Part shown: in pieces, positions 1 through 6,050 of the stretch
Position numbering within the stretch: the stretch's first letter is position 1
How the letters are laid out: the number at the start of each line of letters is the position of its first letter
Assembly: GCA_022567815.1 (NCBI GenBank)
Contig: JADFGI010000098.1
Span: 1-9,037 of the forward strand
Direction of reading: 5' to 3'
From: Nitrospinota bacterium
GTDB lineage: Bacteria > Nitrospinota > Nitrospinia > Nitrospinales > VA-1
Length of the DNA stretch: 9,037 bases
Translations under genes and position numbers: made by a program
The notes under the pieces: generated by a model
What the model was told of the DNA's origin: nothing
Databases searched by the model: none
The model's input: the letters and a program-made list of their open reading frames with translations, nothing else

Positions 1-1
1 T

Positions 2-214
2 CCTTGTATGTTTTCAGGGCCTCGCGTAGCGTCAGGCCCAAATTTCCTCCCGCGTTAGCGGGCGTGACGCTGGACCCAATATTAACGTGCTATGGGTTTA
101 TAGCTTTTCAGGGCTCGTGAGCATAGCGAACGTCAGCCCTCCTGCGTAGCAGGCTTTTCCTCCCGCGTTAGCGGGTTCCTCCCGCGTTAGCGGGTTCCTC
201 CCCGCGTGGCGGGG
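2..214 (-). repeat. Intergenic repeat cluster I (inverted relative to the others)
   Basis: Read on the minus strand from 214: three tandem hairpins (200-214, 181-194, 162-175), each with GAGGAA; CCTGC-TAC-GCAGG (141-153); GCTCACGAGCCC (111-122); the long element copy 1 (62-109); a fourth TAAC-loop hairpin (49-62); a GGGCCT/AGGCCC hairpin with a CGC-TAC-GCG core (17-39); and CCCTGAAAACATACAAGG (2-19). The right part overlaps the 3' end of the DUF6178-like gene. The left window edge may cut the cluster. Confidence 0.88.
62..109 (-). repeat. Long dispersed element, copy 1 (truncated hairpin)
   Basis: On the minus strand it reads GAAAAGCTATAAACCCATAG, CACGTTAATATT and GGGTCCAGCGTCACGC, then passes directly into the next TAAC-loop hairpin. 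The last bases (TGG) of the CGCTGG arm are missing, so the junction falls inside the hairpin. Confidence 0.85.
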
Positions 215-1994
215 TCAATTTAATGCAAAGTCCTTGGGTGAATTTCCATTCTATTTGGCCCTTGGGATCTATCCGGCTGAATTGCGTTTCCAGGTTTTGA
301 ACGCATTGATGTATCACGTCCTTAAGTAACTTACGGTCCTCATCCCTCCAGGCCATAGGAATCTGCAACAACTGATTGTGGAAAGATTCGATGATGTCCT
401 CGTTGCAAACATTGCTATCTTCATTAACAATTTTAGGAAGAAAGATGAGATCAAGAAAACTTCGGGCCGCGACCTCAAGCAATGGTTGGCACGAGATTTC
501 CTTAAAGAGGGAAAACCTGGCCAGAGCGGTTGTCGTCCAGGAAATGAAATCCATGTCGGATTTATTTTCCGGGATATCGGATTCCTCCAAATACTGGCTC
601 ATCGATCTTTCAGTGAGGTCCAGGCAGTGTTTGGCAAACCGGACCATAAAAGCCCATCGGAGTAAAAGATTTTCCATGCCGCGAATTTCATCCAAGGTTC
701 CAAAATCTTTCGCTTTCAGGAGTTCTTTCGTTGGATCATTGATTTGTGGAAATCGATAGACCAGAGCCGCCATCTGCTCTCTTTCGGCGGAAGTAAAAAG
801 CAGGTTCAAAAACTCGCCCTGTTCCTTTAATAATGTTTCTGCTTTCCATTTCAAACTCATCAGCCGGCGATAACCCGCCTGGAAAAGGAACTGCATCCAG
901 GTGCGTTGCAGAAGTTTTCTGCCTTTGCCGGGATCGCCCTCAGCGGCGAGGTCCAGCCCGATATTGATGTACCCCAGAACTTTGCGAAAAACTTTCTCCC
1001 GGTTTTCAAGATTCGCCGGGTCTTCCCTGTCCGCGACCATCACTTTATTTGCCAGGCACACCAACTCCCAGTGAATCGCGTCCAGGCGATTTTGGTCCTG
1101 CAACAAAGTCACGCATTGGCCTAAAAAGGTGGAGGAGTCCGTATGAGCTAATAAATATTGCGGTGGAAGCTGATAAATTTCCGCATCTAAAAAGTTCTCA
1201 GGGTCGGGAACTTGCAGTTTTACGGATTCCGGATCGAGATGGCTATAGACCCCCATTGCTTCTTCAATGTCCGGAATGCCCCGTTCGGAAGTACGGGACA
1301 TCCTCCATTGGTAGGCTTTTTCCACCGTCAGGGTCAATGGATACCAAATGACCGCTTCCATGAGAGAATAAAAAACGGACGGATGGCTTGCCACCAGGAG
1401 CATGAGGAGTTTTTTGACAGGTTCAAATTTCTCGGTTGTAAAAAAAATATCGTAAACCCCATCCGGCGTATAATGAGGCAATTCCTCGGTGCCTTCATAC
1501 GAGTCCGTCATTTCATCCTTTTTATAAACCTTGATGAGAGCCTGCATCAGCATCACCTTTTGATCAAACTCTTCGGTTATAAACCATTCGATAATCTTTG
1601 GCTCATCACATTGATCCAGAAGGTCCAACCATTCCAAAGCCCGCTTGGGTTGAAACTTGTCGCCAATCCACCATTCAAGATCAAATATGAACTGCAATTG
1701 GTCATCATTTACCAGAGATAAAACAGGCAAAGCATCCTCTTCTCCGATAACCTTGATCATCTGATAAATCTCTTCCGGGGGAAGAACGCGGACCACTTCC
1801 ATCGCTTTCTCAGAAAGAATCAGGAGATTCTGCTTTTGATTGTCTGGGCATTGCATGATGCAACGGGCCTGTTTTTCCACAGGCATTTCGGACAACAGCT
1901 TTTCCACTTCCCGAGGTTTTTGGGAAATCCAATTCGCAGGAAAGGGCAATTGGTTGAGGGTCAGGTTTTCGATTTGTTTTTTAGTTGAAGGCAT
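168..1994 (-). CDS. DUF6178-like protein of unknown function, with a repeat-derived C-terminus
   Basis: Encodes 608 residues from ATG at 1992-1994 to TAA at 168-170. I recognise it as resembling the DUF6178 family, large soluble proteins known mainly from former deltaproteobacteria and relatives, with no established function. The recognisable part is near the N-terminus: LPPEEIYQMIKVIGEEDALP at about 71-90, then a Trp/Leu-rich helical stretch at about 100-140 (FDLEWW, ALEWLDLL, IIEWF). The protein is acidic and apparently all helical, with no signal peptide or membrane segment, so cytoplasmic location is inferred. No clear Shine-Dalgarno precedes the start. Upstream lies a repeat cluster and then pgeF in the same direction. 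The last 15 residues (594-608, TPPRGEEPANAGGTR) are translated from three tandem GC-rich hairpin repeats at 162-214, and the stop codon itself is inside a repeat. The native end was probably near residue 593. The gene call is secure; the family assignment is from memory. Confidence 0.8.
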   Translation of the reverse strand: MPSTKKQIENLTLNQLPFPANWISQKPREVEKLLSEMPVEKQARCIMQCPDNQKQNLLILSEKAMEVVRVLPPEEIYQMIKVIGEEDALPVLSLVNDDQLQFIFDLEWWIGDKFQPKRALEWLDLLDQCDEPKIIEWFITEEFDQKVMLMQALIKVYKKDEMTDSYEGTEELPHYTPDGVYDIFFTTEKFEPVKKLLMLLVASHPSVFYSLMEAVIWYPLTLTVEKAYQWRMSRTSERGIPDIEEAMGVYSHLDPESVKLQVPDPENFLDAEIYQLPPQYLLAHTDSSTFLGQCVTLLQDQNRLDAIHWELVCLANKVMVADREDPANLENREKVFRKVLGYINIGLDLAAEGDPGKGRKLLQRTWMQFLFQAGYRRLMSLKWKAETLLKEQGEFLNLLFTSAEREQMAALVYRFPQINDPTKELLKAKDFGTLDEIRGMENLLLRWAFMVRFAKHCLDLTERSMSQYLEESDIPENKSDMDFISWTTTALARFSLFKEISCQPLLEVAARSFLDLIFLPKIVNEDSNVCNEDIIESFHNQLLQIPMAWRDEDRKLLKDVIHQCVQNLETQFSRIDPKGQIEWKFTQGLCIKLTPPRGEEPANAGGTR

Positions 1995-2086
1995 TAAAAT
2001 TCATATGTCAAATTTGAAAAGGCCCCGCTACGCGGGGAGGACTCCTCCACGGAGGGCGAACTTGCTCACGCCCGTTGCGCTCACGA

Positions 2087-2133
2087 GCCCCGCAGGGGTA
2101 GATCCAAGTGTTCTGGATTTACCCCTGCGGGGC
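2087..2133. repeat. Large 20-bp inverted repeat (strong hairpin)
   Basis: GCCCCGCAGGGGTAGATCCA (2087-2106) pairs with 2114-2133 over 20 bases around a seven-base loop. The single departure from complementarity (2101 with 2119) is a G-T pair when read as plus-strand RNA. No T tract follows on either strand, so it is not a standard intrinsic terminator. Confidence 0.85.
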
Positions 2134-2156
2134 ATGAAGGCTAGGGAATATTATCA

Positions 2157-2191
2157 CGGCTTCGTTGCTGACGCTCCTCGCAATGACGAGC
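2157..2191 (-). repeat. GTCATTGCGAGGAGC-type dispersed repeat
   Basis: On the minus strand it reads GCTCGTCATTGCGAGGAGC, then GTCAGCAACGAAGCCG. This sequence type is familiar from intergenic regions of many unrelated bacterial genomes; that is from memory. CTCG/CGAG (2177-2190) can form a small stem. Confidence 0.55.
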
Positions 2192-2205
2192 AAATAATTT
2201 CCTCG

Positions 2206-2269
2206 CGAAGCAGGATGTAGTTGGCCATAAATCCATCGCACGTTAACATTGGGTCCAGCGTCACGCTGG
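2206..2269 (+). repeat. Long dispersed element, copy 2
   Basis: CGAAGCAGGATGTAG, then GCCATAAATCCATCGCACG, TTAACATT and GGGTCCAGCG-TCA-CGCTGG. It matches copy 3 over about 60 bases. Confidence 0.85.
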
Positions 2270-2350
2270 TCCAGCCCTCAGTCTGGTAGCTGTATGCTGA
2301 GATTATAGACTCAATAGCCAAAGCATACAACTTGGGAAGACAAAAGAGGA

Positions 2351-3124
2351 TCAACCGGGGATGAGCATGGCCACCGTCAACGTCCGACCGGTGGTTCCCT
2401 CCCGGCGGTAGGAGAAAAAATGCTCCACTTGGCAGGATGTGCAAACCCCTATTTGGGAAATTTTTTCTGGTTCAATTCCCGCCATTTGGGCATCTTCAAC
2501 GTTGGCGGAAAATAAGTCGAGCATGAATTTACCCGAAGGCAAGGGTTTCACGAATCCGGCCCAACCGGGATAATATTTTTTGAAGGGTTCGATACAGTCC
2601 GCAGACACCTCGTAGCAACACACTCCGATGCCCGGACCCATTCCCGCCAGAATATCCTGGGGATGGCACCCATATAGTTTTTGCATTGCCTGGATGGTTT
2701 TGGAAACTATTTTTTGTGCCGTGCCTTTCCTCCCGGCATGAATCACCCCTGCCACACGTAAACGGGAATCATAAACCACTACCGGGATACAATCCGCCGT
2801 CAGGATGCCAATGGGCATGCCAGCCAACCGGGTAATGATCGCATCGGCGGGAACAGCGGCACCTTGGGCGCAGGAAGAAGCGTCCTTCAACTCAAAAATC
2901 TTATCACCGTGGACTTGCCGGACTAGGAAAACCTCATCCTTATTAATACCGATGGATCGCAAAAGCCATTGCATATGCAAACGCATGGATTGGCCCCCGG
3001 CGGCAAAATTCAATTCGCCTGTTATGCCATCTTCCCGCTCATAGTTCCTTGGACTAAAAGCGTGGACAAGACCTGGTTGCCTGTTCAATAATTTAATTGA
3101 TGACGAATGGATGATTGGTTTCAT
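2351..3124 (-). CDS. pgeF: PgeF/YfiH family protein (laccase-domain, polyphenol oxidase/nucleoside-acting enzyme)
   Basis: Encodes 257 residues from ATG at 3122-3124; a TTG at 3134-3136 would add four residues (MTPS). Neither start has a convincing ribosome binding site. The family signature is clear: RQVHG at 69-73, LTADCIPVVV at 108-117, HAGRKGTA at 129-136 and GMGPGIGVCCYEV at 161-173. The predicted metal/active-site residues are H72, C112 and H129. Family members (E. coli YfiH) have been described as a multicopper oxidoreductase, as adenosine/purine nucleoside phosphorylase-deaminases, and as correcting mis-incorporated amino acids in peptidoglycan precursors; the sequence does not say which applies. 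Length is typical (about 240-260). The usual HAGWRG motif reads HAGRKG, so the conserved Trp is replaced by Arg. The protein is soluble and cytoplasmic. It lies between a repeat cluster downstream and a 314-base gap upstream that holds the divergent lysine-rich gene. Confidence 0.92.
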   Translation of the reverse strand: MKPIIHSSSIKLLNRQPGLVHAFSPRNYEREDGITGELNFAAGGQSMRLHMQWLLRSIGINKDEVFLVRQVHGDKIFELKDASSCAQGAAVPADAIITRLAGMPIGILTADCIPVVVYDSRLRVAGVIHAGRKGTAQKIVSKTIQAMQKLYGCHPQDILAGMGPGIGVCCYEVSADCIEPFKKYYPGWAGFVKPLPSGKFMLDLFSANVEDAQMAGIEPEKISQIGVCTSCQVEHFFSYRREGTTGRTLTVAMLIPG

Positions 3125-3341
3125 GGAAGGGGTCAATTTTTTTCAAAAAACTTTTTGTTTCAAAAACGGGTATTCTTAATTTCTTTTCGCCGACTTTTAT
3201 AAATTTTTTCCATCATGGTGATTAGCCAGTAACCACACGGGTTTCAGCCTGACCGGGAGAATCGATAAAATTTTTAACTGTTTTCTATTTAAAATATAAA
3301 CCGGTTGCATACATGGGTTATGTATTAATGTCAATATTATC
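3125..3341. other. A/T-rich intergenic stretch with no recognised gene
   Basis: This is the left part of the gap between the divergent pgeF and lysine-rich genes. It is A/T-rich with several A and T runs near the pgeF start (3137-3165). Both strands lack an ORF with a plausible ribosome binding site, and none of the hairpin repeats that fill the other gaps occur here. The pgeF promoter should lie in it on the minus strand, but I found no convincing -35/-10 pair. Confidence 0.5.
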
Positions 3342-3369
3342 TTGACTTTAACTGTCTATGGAATAAAAT
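3342..3369 (+). promoter_or_regulatory. sigma70-like promoter for the lysine-rich gene
   Basis: The -35 TTGACT (3342-3347) and -10 TAAAAT (3364-3369) are separated by 16 bases. Transcription would begin near 3376, leaving a leader of about 60 bases that contains the left 18-bp inverted-repeat arm at 3382-3399. It is one of the two best promoter matches in the window. Prediction from sequence only. Confidence 0.65.
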
Positions 3370-3381
3370 ATTTACATATCC

Positions 3382-3399
3382 TTTGAGCGCTGAAACAAA
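3382..3399 (+). repeat. Left arm of an 18-bp perfect inverted repeat bracketing the lysine-rich gene
   Basis: TTTGAGCGCTGAAACAAA is the exact reverse complement of 3715-3732 (18 of 18 bases). The arm is itself nearly palindromic around AGCGCT: TTT-G-AGCGCT-G-AAA breaks symmetry at one pair. It begins about 12 bases after the -10 box, so it could be an operator at the transcription start, a recombination site, or the 5' side of an RNA panhandle. Confidence 0.8.
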
Positions 3400-3426
3400 T
3401 GCCTTTTTTGGGATTATCAAGGCTAA

Positions 3427-3432
3427 AAGGAG
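3427..3432 (+). promoter_or_regulatory. Strong Shine-Dalgarno deciding the start of the lysine-rich gene
   Basis: AAGGAG lies six bases before ATG 3439-3441, the best-placed ribosome binding site in the window. It fixes the reading frame of the low-complexity gene, in which more than one frame is open. An in-frame-0 ATG at 3399 has no comparable site. Confidence 0.8.
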
Positions 3433-3438
3433 ATCTTG

Positions 3439-3594
3439 ATGGCAACCAAGAAAAAAGCTGTAAAGAAAAAAGCTGTAAAGAAAAAAGTAGCAACGAAAAA
3501 AGTAGTAAAGAAAAAAGTAGCAAAGAAAAAAGTCGCAACGAAAAAAGTAGCAAAAAAGAAAGTAGTAAAGAAAAAAGTCGCAAAGAAAAAGTAG
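3439..3594 (+). CDS. Small lysine-rich histone H1-like basic protein, probably frameshifted near its end
   Basis: ATG at 3439 is preceded by AAGGAG and a good promoter. The 51-residue product is MAT followed by pentapeptide units of the type KKKAV, KKKVA, TKKVV and TKKVA, about 60% lysine with only Ala, Val and Thr otherwise. Such Lys/Ala/Val repeats resemble bacterial histone H1-like tails (the AlgP and Hc1 type), so DNA or RNA binding is inferred, not shown. The coding DNA is a 15-nt repeat (AAGAAAAAAGTNGCA type). The tenth unit has five A's where the others have six, which brings TAG at 3592-3594 into frame. Restoring one A gives 63 residues ending VAKEKRA, with TGA at 3627-3629. The gene may therefore be a recent length variant, may use slippage on the A runs, or may contain an assembly error. 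It points towards rlmI (convergent) and away from pgeF. Confidence 0.65.
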   Translation: MATKKKAVKKKAVKKKVATKKVVKKKVAKKKVATKKVAKKKVVKKKVAKKK

Positions 3595-3626
3595 CGAAGA
3601 AAAAAGTCGCAAAGGAAAAACGTGCA
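3448..3626 (+). repeat. Tandem repeat, twelve units of 15 bases
   Basis: Twelve units of about 15 bases (consensus AAGAAAAAAGTNGCA) start at 3448. Units 1-9 and 11-12 are 15 bases long; unit 10 (3583-3596) is 14. Unit 12 (3612-3626) is the most diverged and encodes KEKRA. The period equals five codons, so whole-unit changes keep frame, whereas slippage within the A runs does not. Confidence 0.9.
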
Positions 3627-3640
3627 TGAGCAGGCAAGTA

Positions 3641-3673
3641 GCCGAAAGCTTACTATCGGCCGTTTGATTTTTT
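3641..3673 (+). terminator. Probable intrinsic terminator of the lysine-rich gene
   Basis: The stem GCCGA (3641-3645) / TCGGC (3656-3660) has a 10-base loop and is followed by a T-rich tract with six T's at its end. It lies 12 bases after the longer-frame stop at 3629, which mildly supports 3629 as the ancestral gene end. The stem is short, so confidence is moderate. Confidence 0.45.
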
Positions 3674-3714
3674 GTAATCAATAACTATCATAACAATTCC
3701 CCGGATCGGTTTTT

Positions 3715-3732
3715 TTTGTTTCAGCGCTCAAA
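3715..3732 (-). repeat. Right arm of the 18-bp inverted repeat
   Basis: This is the exact reverse complement of 3382-3399. It lies between the convergent ends of the lysine-rich gene and rlmI, 12 bases beyond the rlmI stop. No target-site duplication is visible outside the two arms. Confidence 0.8.
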
Positions 3733-3744
3733 AAACCTTTATTT

Positions 3745-4992
3745 TCAAAGAGTTTTGTTTTTCCTTTCTTTTTTAATTCCTTCCCCTGAAATTTTCAAAT
3801 AGATTCCCTTCAAATATTCAGCCTCTTTAAATGCAACGGGATGGTCCACCGCATGGCCCGTTCGGTGGATTTCTTCATAAATTTTTCCCGCCGACTGGAT
3901 TCCTGAAAATACTTCGCGGAAAAAGTCTTCAGCCGTTACCTGCCTGGAACACGATGCAACGAAAAGGAGTCCGCCTGGGCGCGTCAGTCTCGCTCCGGAT
4001 TCCGCAAGCCTGCGGTAAGTTGCAAGAGCCTTTGGTTTTTGTTTCTTTTTGACCGCAAAAGCCGGAGGGTCGAGGATGACAATATCAAAGGAATTTTTTC
4101 TATCTTGTAATTGGCGCAGAGCGGTAAACGCGTCTCCCTGAATCTGCTGGAATTCCTTTGCCTCTGATTTCGTTGCAGAAAAATTCAATTCAAAATTATC
4201 CCGCGAGGTTTTCAGGGCAAGCGCACTGGAATCGATTTCCCATACCGACTGGCATCCGCCCGCAAACGCGTAAACGGAAAATCCTCCCGTATAGCTGAAA
4301 ACATTGAGGACGGATTTATCCTTTGCCAACGACCGAATGCGTTGCCGGTTTTCTCTTTGATCCAAAAAGAAACCCGTTTTTTGACCCTCAAATACATCCA
4401 CCTCGAAGAACAATCCATTTTCCCTGAAACACACGGGGCAATCCAAAGGCGGACCGAACAGTATTTGGCCTTCCCGGAAGGAACTGATTTCTTCCACGGC
4501 ATTGCGGCAGTTTCTGCTGAGGCGAAGGACGCATCGTTGGACCGGCAGTGTTTTTGCCAACGAATCCAAAAACCCGTCAAGATAAGGAATCCACGCCGCA
4601 GTGTATAATTTTAACACCGTCGTGTCCTCATAGCGGTCGAGAACCATTCCGGGAAACCCGTCATTTTCACCGTTGATAATGCGGTATCCGCTGGTTCCCT
4701 GTTTTTCCAGGAAGCTTCTAAGCGCAATGGCCTTTTGCAACCGATCCGCAAAAAATTTGGCATCGATACTTAAAGGAGTTCCCCATTGCAGGATGCGCAA
4801 TCGTATTTCTGAAGAAGGATCATAGAATCCGATAGCCAGAAACTTGTTTTTAGAAGTGTAAATAATGCCCAGGTCGCCCGGGTTTCCGTCTTCTGGGTTT
4901 TGATTTTGTATCTGGTAATCGAAAACCCAGGGGTGGCCTTTCTGTATTTTTGCCTGCAATGTTTTAGAAACCTGAAGTTTGATAATCTTCAT
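3745..4992 (-). CDS. rlmI: RlmI-family 23S rRNA (cytosine-C5) methyltransferase
   Basis: Encodes 415 residues from ATG at 4990-4992 to TGA at 3745-3747. The frame stays open further upstream to 5247, but that stretch is made of intergenic repeats and the family begins at this Met. The N-terminal PUA domain (about 1-80, GHPWVF at 19-24) binds RNA. The middle domain has GENDGFPGMVLDRY (108-121) and GQKTGFFLDQRENR (203-216). The Rossmann methyltransferase domain has SAM motif I NVFSYTGGF (230-238), acidic E252/D254, motif IV LDPPAFA (307-313) and ASCSR (346-350), whose C348 is the likely catalytic cysteine. E. coli RlmI makes m5C1962 in 23S rRNA; the same target is inferred. Length matches the family (about 390-400) plus a lysine-rich tail (KKERKNK). 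The leader contains several hairpins built partly from the repeats. Close paralogues such as RlmK/L-type domains are less likely because of the PUA start. Confidence 0.92.
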   Translation of the reverse strand: MKIIKLQVSKTLQAKIQKGHPWVFDYQIQNQNPEDGNPGDLGIIYTSKNKFLAIGFYDPSSEIRLRILQWGTPLSIDAKFFADRLQKAIALRSFLEKQGTSGYRIINGENDGFPGMVLDRYEDTTVLKLYTAAWIPYLDGFLDSLAKTLPVQRCVLRLSRNCRNAVEEISSFREGQILFGPPLDCPVCFRENGLFFEVDVFEGQKTGFFLDQRENRQRIRSLAKDKSVLNVFSYTGGFSVYAFAGGCQSVWEIDSSALALKTSRDNFELNFSATKSEAKEFQQIQGDAFTALRQLQDRKNSFDIVILDPPAFAVKKKQKPKALATYRRLAESGARLTRPGGLLFVASCSRQVTAEDFFREVFSGIQSAGKIYEEIHRTGHAVDHPVAFKEAEYLKGIYLKISGEGIKKERKNKTL

Positions 4993-5013
4993 CCGTCGTG
5001 AATAGTCTGTGTG

Positions 5014-5064
5014 GGTGAAACGAAAAGTGAATTTCACCAGTGGGTTTCGCCCCACTACGTGGGG
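5014..5064 (-). promoter_or_regulatory. Structured leader of rlmI with mutually exclusive hairpins
   Basis: Upstream of the rlmI start, three stems can form: GGTGAAA/TTTCACC (5014-5020 with 5032-5038), AGTGGG/CCCACT (5039-5044 with 5051-5056) and CCCCAC/GTGGGG (5050-5055 with 5059-5064). The second and third share 5051-5055, so only one can form at a time. A regulatory role is inference; the third stem is one of the dispersed hairpin repeats. Confidence 0.35.
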
Positions 5065-5280
5065 AGGAAGCTTGGGCCTGACGCTACGCGAGGCCCTGAA
5101 AATATACAAGGTACAAAATACTATAAATGTACCTCCCTGAAAACATACAAGGGGTACGTTGCGCTCACGAACCCCGAAGAATCTCTTGACGAAAATATGA
5201 GGATGGAAAATGCTGTACGAAGCAAGATGCAGACAGCCATTACCCATAGTACGTTAATATTGGGTCCAGCGTCACGCTGG
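5035..5280 (+). repeat. Intergenic repeat cluster III (between rlmI and mtgA)
   Basis: Fills most of the 332-base gap. In order: CACCAGTGGGTTTC (5035-5048, reverse complement of 7721-7734); TAC-loop hairpin CCCCAC-TAC-GTGGGG plus AGGA (5050-5068); a GGGCCT...AGGCCC hairpin (5074-5096); CCCTGAAAATATACAAGG (5094-5111); GGTACA/TGTACC hairpin (5110-5133); CCCTGAAAACATACAAGG (5135-5152); a GGGGT/ACCCC hairpin enclosing GCTCACGA (5151-5175); and the long element with the CCAGCG hairpin (5218-5280). The stretch 5176-5217 shows nothing recognisable. Confidence 0.85.
5218..5280 (+). repeat. Long dispersed element, copy 3 (CCAGCG-TCA-CGCTGG hairpin)
   Basis: Begins CGAAGCAAGATGCAG, like copy 2 at 2206, continues CCCATAGTACGTTAATATT and ends in GGGTCCAGCG-TCA-CGCTGG. 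It is closely similar to copy 2 over about 60 bases. Confidence 0.85.
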
Positions 5281-5324
5281 TTGGACCCAGCCCCCAGGAT
5301 GGACGCTCTGCTTTTTCAGAAAAA

Positions 5325-6050
5325 TCAACTGAGGCGCGGGACGCGGACATGAGCCATATTATTTAAAATTTTTGCCTGCCGGTTCACCACATGTTTTTGC
5401 GGACGGTGAATGGACCAACGCCGGGGACTGGGGAGGATTGCGGCCAGCGAGGCCGCCTCAACGGGCGACAGGGTCGTGGCCGAGTGGTTGAAATAATAGC
5501 GGGACGCGGCTTCACAGCCATAAATTCCCTGGCCCCATTCGATGACGTTCAAATAAACTTCGAGAATCCGTTTTTTCGACCAGAGGTTTTCAATCAGAAC
5601 GGTGAAGTAGGATTCCAGACCCTTTCTCACCAAAGTGCGTCCCTGCCATAAGAACACATTGCGCGAGGTCTGCATGGATATCGTGCTTGCGCCGATGGTT
5701 CGATTGGAAGTGAGGTTGACTTTTATGGCGGACTCAATCGCCTGCCAGTCGAATCCGTTGTGCTGGAAGAATTTTTGATCTTCGGCGGCGATGACGGCTT
5801 TAATCAGGTGGGGGGATATGCGCTCAATGGGGATCCAGTTTTTTATCACCCGGGTATAGTGTTCGCTCTTGTCGTTTTCCGCCCAGCGAATCCATAAAAG
5901 CGGCGTGGTGGCAGGGTCCGTCGCGCTGTAAATAAGGACGGGAACCACGGTGAGGGCGAGAAACGCCAAAAGCAAATCGAACAGAATCTTTCCCAGCCGA
6001 ATGCGGAATGTTTTCTTTCGCCCTTTAGTTGGATTTTTAACAACCGGCAT
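5325..6050 (-). CDS. mtgA: Monofunctional peptidoglycan glycosyltransferase MtgA (GT51)
   Basis: Encodes 241 residues, the usual size. The enzyme polymerises lipid II into glycan strands at the outer face of the inner membrane. A basic N-terminus (KGRKKTFRIR) precedes a single membrane anchor at about 22-42. The GT51 motifs appear in order: AAEDQKFFQHNGFD (88-101) with catalytic E90; GASTISMQTSRNVFLW (120-135), where the usual second Gln of STISQQ is Met; RKGLESYF (142-149) with E146; WSKKRILEVYLN (157-168); and GIYGCEAASRYYF (175-187). There is no transpeptidase domain, which separates it from class A PBPs. The start has no good Shine-Dalgarno, but a GC-rich hairpin repeat ends nine bases upstream (6060-6074) and contributes GGGG. 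Its neighbour on the same strand is an M23 endopeptidase, so the two form a cell-wall pair, though repeats separate them. Confidence 0.95.
   Translation of the reverse strand: MPVVKNPTKGRKKTFRIRLGKILFDLLLAFLALTVVPVLIYSATDPATTPLLWIRWAENDKSEHYTRVIKNWIPIERISPHLIKAVIAAEDQKFFQHNGFDWQAIESAIKVNLTSNRTIGASTISMQTSRNVFLWQGRTLVRKGLESYFTVLIENLWSKKRILEVYLNVIEWGQGIYGCEAASRYYFNHSATTLSPVEAASLAAILPSPRRWSIHRPQKHVVNRQAKILNNMAHVRVPRLS

Larger units (their letters stand above)
2023..2269 (+). repeat. Intergenic repeat cluster II (between the DUF6178-like gene and pgeF)
   Basis: CCCCGC-TAC-GCGGGG plus AGG (2023-2040); a CCTC/GAGG hairpin (2044-2055); CGTTGCGCTCACGAGCCCC (2073-2091); a 20-bp inverted repeat (2087-2133); a GTCATTGCGAGGAGC-type element on the minus strand (2157-2191); and the long element copy 2 (2206-2269). 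Bases 2270-2350 show nothing recognisable. Confidence 0.85.

Noticed and set aside
1..214. CRISPR array
   Set aside because: Repeats are palindromic, variable in length, nearly contiguous without unique spacers, and recur between other genes; no cas genes are present.
2154..2444. 96-residue minus-strand frame overlapping the pgeF 3' end
   Set aside because: It overlaps pgeF in another frame and then runs through the repeats of cluster II; no family resemblance.
3399..3629. 76-residue plus-strand frame over the lysine-rich repeat (KSSKEKSS-type)
   Set aside because: It is an alternative frame of the 15-base repeat; its ATG lacks a ribosome site, whereas ATG 3439 has AAGGAG at ideal spacing.
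3337..3681. Minus-strand frames rich in Phe/Leu that look like membrane proteins
   Set aside because: They are the reverse translation of the A-rich lysine repeat (T-rich codons) and have no credible start signals.
3701..3717. Second terminator at CCGGATCGG plus eight T's
   Set aside because: The stem has only three base pairs; the T run alone is not enough.
3382..3732. Insertion sequence or MITE with terminal inverted repeats
   Set aside because: The arms are perfect but there is no target-site duplication and no transposase; kept only as one hypothesis among the findings.
4993..5247. N-terminal extension of rlmI (about 85 further residues in the open frame)
   Set aside because: The extension translates repeat cluster III and has no family similarity; the PUA domain begins at the ATG at 4990-4992.
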